Position numbers and translations under genes: made by a program. Shown piece after piece: positions 6,826 to 8,330 of a stretch of 8,330 nucleotides of DNA. Within the stretch, counting starts at the first letter, position 1. Each line of letters opens with the position of its first letter. Source of the DNA: Verrucomicrobiaceae bacterium. Its GTDB lineage: Bacteria > Verrucomicrobiota > Verrucomicrobiae > Verrucomicrobiales > Akkermansiaceae. The DNA lies in the NCBI GenBank assembly GCA_947372405.1, contig CANBTO010000207.1:1-8330 (forward strand), in the 5' to 3' direction. The notes under the pieces are model-generated. The model saw only the letters and a list, made by a program, of their open reading frames with translations. It ran no database searches and was not told where the DNA came from.

Positions 6826-8330
6826 ATGAACACGAACCTACTTTCCCGTGCCGCCAACGAAGCCCGCGGCCTAGCCATGGACGCCGTCCACGCCTGCAAC
6901 TCCGGCCACCTCGGCCTTCCACTTGGCTGCGCCGAGATTGGCGCGGTGCTTTTCGGTGAGTCGCTGCGCTACTGCCCGGACGCCCCGAAGTGGCTCAACC
7001 GCGACCGTTTCATCCTCTCCGCTGGCCACGGCTCGATGTTCCTCTATGGCTGGCTGCACCTTTCCGGCTACGCGGTTTCCAAGGAGGACGTGAAAAACTT
7101 CCGCCAGTTCCACTCGATCACGCCGGGCCATCCGGAGTTTCAGGAAACCCCGGGCGTGGAGGCCACCACCGGCCCGCTCGGCCAAGGCATCGGCAACGCC
7201 GTGGGCTACGCGCTCTCCGGCAAACGCGCCGCCGCCCACTTCAACACCGCCGATCACACGATCATCAACCACCACGTCATCTCGCTGCACGGCGACGGCT
7301 GCCTGCAGGAAGGTGTCGCCAAGGAGGCCATCGCCTTCGCCGGTCACAACGGCCTGGACAACCTGATCCTCATCTATGATTCCAACGACGTGACTCTCGA
7401 TGCCATGGCGGCCGTCACCCAGAGCGAGAACGCCGAAGCCTATTTCACCTCGCAGGAATGGGACGCCGTGACCATCGACGGCCATGATCTAACGGCCATC
7501 GCCGCCGCGCTCGAAAAAGCGAAGTCCAACCACAACGGTCGTCCGAAAGTGATCATCGCCAAAACGGTCATCGCCAAGGGCATCCCGGAAGTCGCCGGCA
7601 CCGCCAAGGGCCATGGCGAAGGCGGAGCCAAGTTCATCGATGCCGCACGCGCCGGTCTCGGCCTGCCTGCCGACGAACATTTCTTCGTTTCCGCGGAAAC
7701 CCAGGCCTTCTTCGCGGAAAAGAAAGCCGCATCCAACGCCGCCTTCGCCGCTTGGCAGAGGACCTACGACGCCTGGGCCAAGGCAAACCCCGCGCTCGCC
7801 GACGAACTCACCGACGGCCTGGCCAAGGCCGTGCCCACCGATCTATCAGAAAGCATCCCGGCCTTCGCCGCGGATTACAAGGACGCCACCCGTTCCGCCG
7901 GCGGCACCGTGCTCAACGCCGTCGCCAAGGTCATGCCGCAGGTGATCAGCGGCAGCGCGGACCTCTACGGCTCCACCAAGAACTACATCAAGGACGGCGG
8001 GGATTTCTCCAAGACCAACCCGCTCGGCCGCAACATCTGGTTCGGCATCCGCGAGCACGCCATGGGCGCCATCTGCAACGGCATCGCCTATGACGGCATC
8101 TTCCGCCCCAGCGGTGCCACCTTCCTGGTCTTCGCAGATTACATGCGCGGCTCCATCCGCCTCGCCGCTCTCTCAGGCCTCCCCGTCACCTACATCTTTA
8201 CCCACGACTCCGTCGGCGTCGGCGAGGACGGCCCCACCCACCAACCGGTGGAAACCGTCAGCGGCCTCCGCGTGATCCCCAACCTCGACGTCATCCGCCC
8301 CGGCGATGCCGAGGAAACCGCCGGTGCCTT
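6826..8330 (+). CDS. tkt: Transketolase, 3' end beyond the window
   Basis: Thiamine-diphosphate enzyme moving two-carbon ketol units between sugar phosphates in the non-oxidative pentose phosphate pathway. 501 codons are visible with no stop, against about 660-670 in the family. Visible motifs: active-site His in SGHLG (H28), AGHGSM (H68), TPGHPE (H102), [14 protein letters not shown] (114-127), the ThDP/metal motif GDG to DSN (D157, N187), catalytic Glu in IREHAMG (E410), THDS (459-462) and GEDGPTHQP (466-474, H472). These fall within a few positions of the E. coli numbering, which supports the ATG at 6826 although the frame stays open upstream. No Shine-Dalgarno is visible before it. The usual GHPGAPMG segment here reads GHLGLPLG, and the metal-site DDN reads DSN, both mild departures. 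The gene is divergent from tRNA-Glu, with a candidate promoter at 6754-6781. Confidence 0.96.
   Translation, partial: MNTNLLSRAANEARGLAMDAVHACNSGHLGLPLGCAEIGAVLFGESLRYCPDAPKWLNRDRFILSAGHGSMFLYGWLHLSGYAVSKEDVKNFRQFHSITPGHPEFQETPGVEATTGPLGQGIGNAVGYALSGKRAAAHFNTADHTIINHHVISLHGDGCLQEGVAKEAIAFAGHNGLDNLILIYDSNDVTLDAMAAVTQSENAEAYFTSQEWDAVTIDGHDLTAIAAALEKAKSNHNGRPKVIIAKTVIAKGIPEVAGTAKGHGEGGAKFIDAARAGLGLPADEHFFVSAETQAFFAEKKAASNAAFAAWQRTYDAWAKANPALADELTDGLAKAVPTDLSESIPAFAADYKDATRSAGGTVLNAVAKVMPQVISGSADLYGSTKNYIKDGGDFSKTNPLGRNIWFGIREHAMGAICNGIAYDGIFRPSGATFLVFADYMRGSIRLAALSGLPVTYIFTHDSVGVGEDGPTHQPVETVSGLRVIPNLDVIRPGDAEETAGA

Noticed and set aside
6426..6899. 157-codon open frame on the minus strand across tkt start, tRNA-Glu and the terminator
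   Set aside because: It runs through a complete tRNA and terminator, shows no recognisable motifs, and ends overlapping the panB start; best seen as chance.

Overview
The window looks like chromosomal DNA from a high-GC member of the Verrucomicrobiota (PVC group). The main evidence is a double-length UvrA carrying four ATPase cassettes in one chain. Chlamydiae and Verrucomicrobia are known for this architecture, whereas most bacteria have a UvrA of about 940 residues. A CCA-encoding tRNA-Glu, an E. coli-like PanB and weak or absent Shine-Dalgarno sequences fit but do not prove this. The phylum is an inference; the genus cannot be fixed from the sequence.

Layout: 1-5556 (+) is the 3' 97% or so of a tandem uvrA, entering from the left edge without its start or first Walker A. 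5557-5664 is a short convergent gap with two small hairpins. 5665-6429 (-) is panB, first committed enzyme of pantothenate/CoA synthesis, probably starting at TTG. 6465-6492 (-) is an intrinsic terminator and 6504-6578 (-) is tRNA-Glu(UUC), just upstream of panB. 6579-6825 is a divergent control region with a perfect 9-bp inverted repeat and a candidate promoter. 6826-8330 (+) is the first three quarters of tkt (transketolase), running off the right edge. The genes are housekeeping functions (nucleotide excision repair, CoA synthesis, translation, pentose phosphate pathway) with no obvious shared pathway.

The unusual part lies inside uvrA. At least eight places in this one reading frame carry tandem heptanucleotide arrays (period 7, usually 4-5 units) of several sequence families: ATCnnnn (three sites, all encoding IHNL[QR]SSI), CACTnnn/TCACnnn (three sites, one a large inverted pair), CCGCnnT and perfect CCCTCAA. 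They sit at domain edges and linkers, often at matching positions in the two UvrA halves, and all leave the frame open. They resemble in form the heptameric STRR repeats known from cyanobacteria. No such arrays were seen in panB or tkt. The two UvrA halves also look asymmetrically degraded: half 1 keeps a full insertion domain but has lost half of its first zinc module, while half 2 keeps that zinc module but has a much reduced insertion domain.
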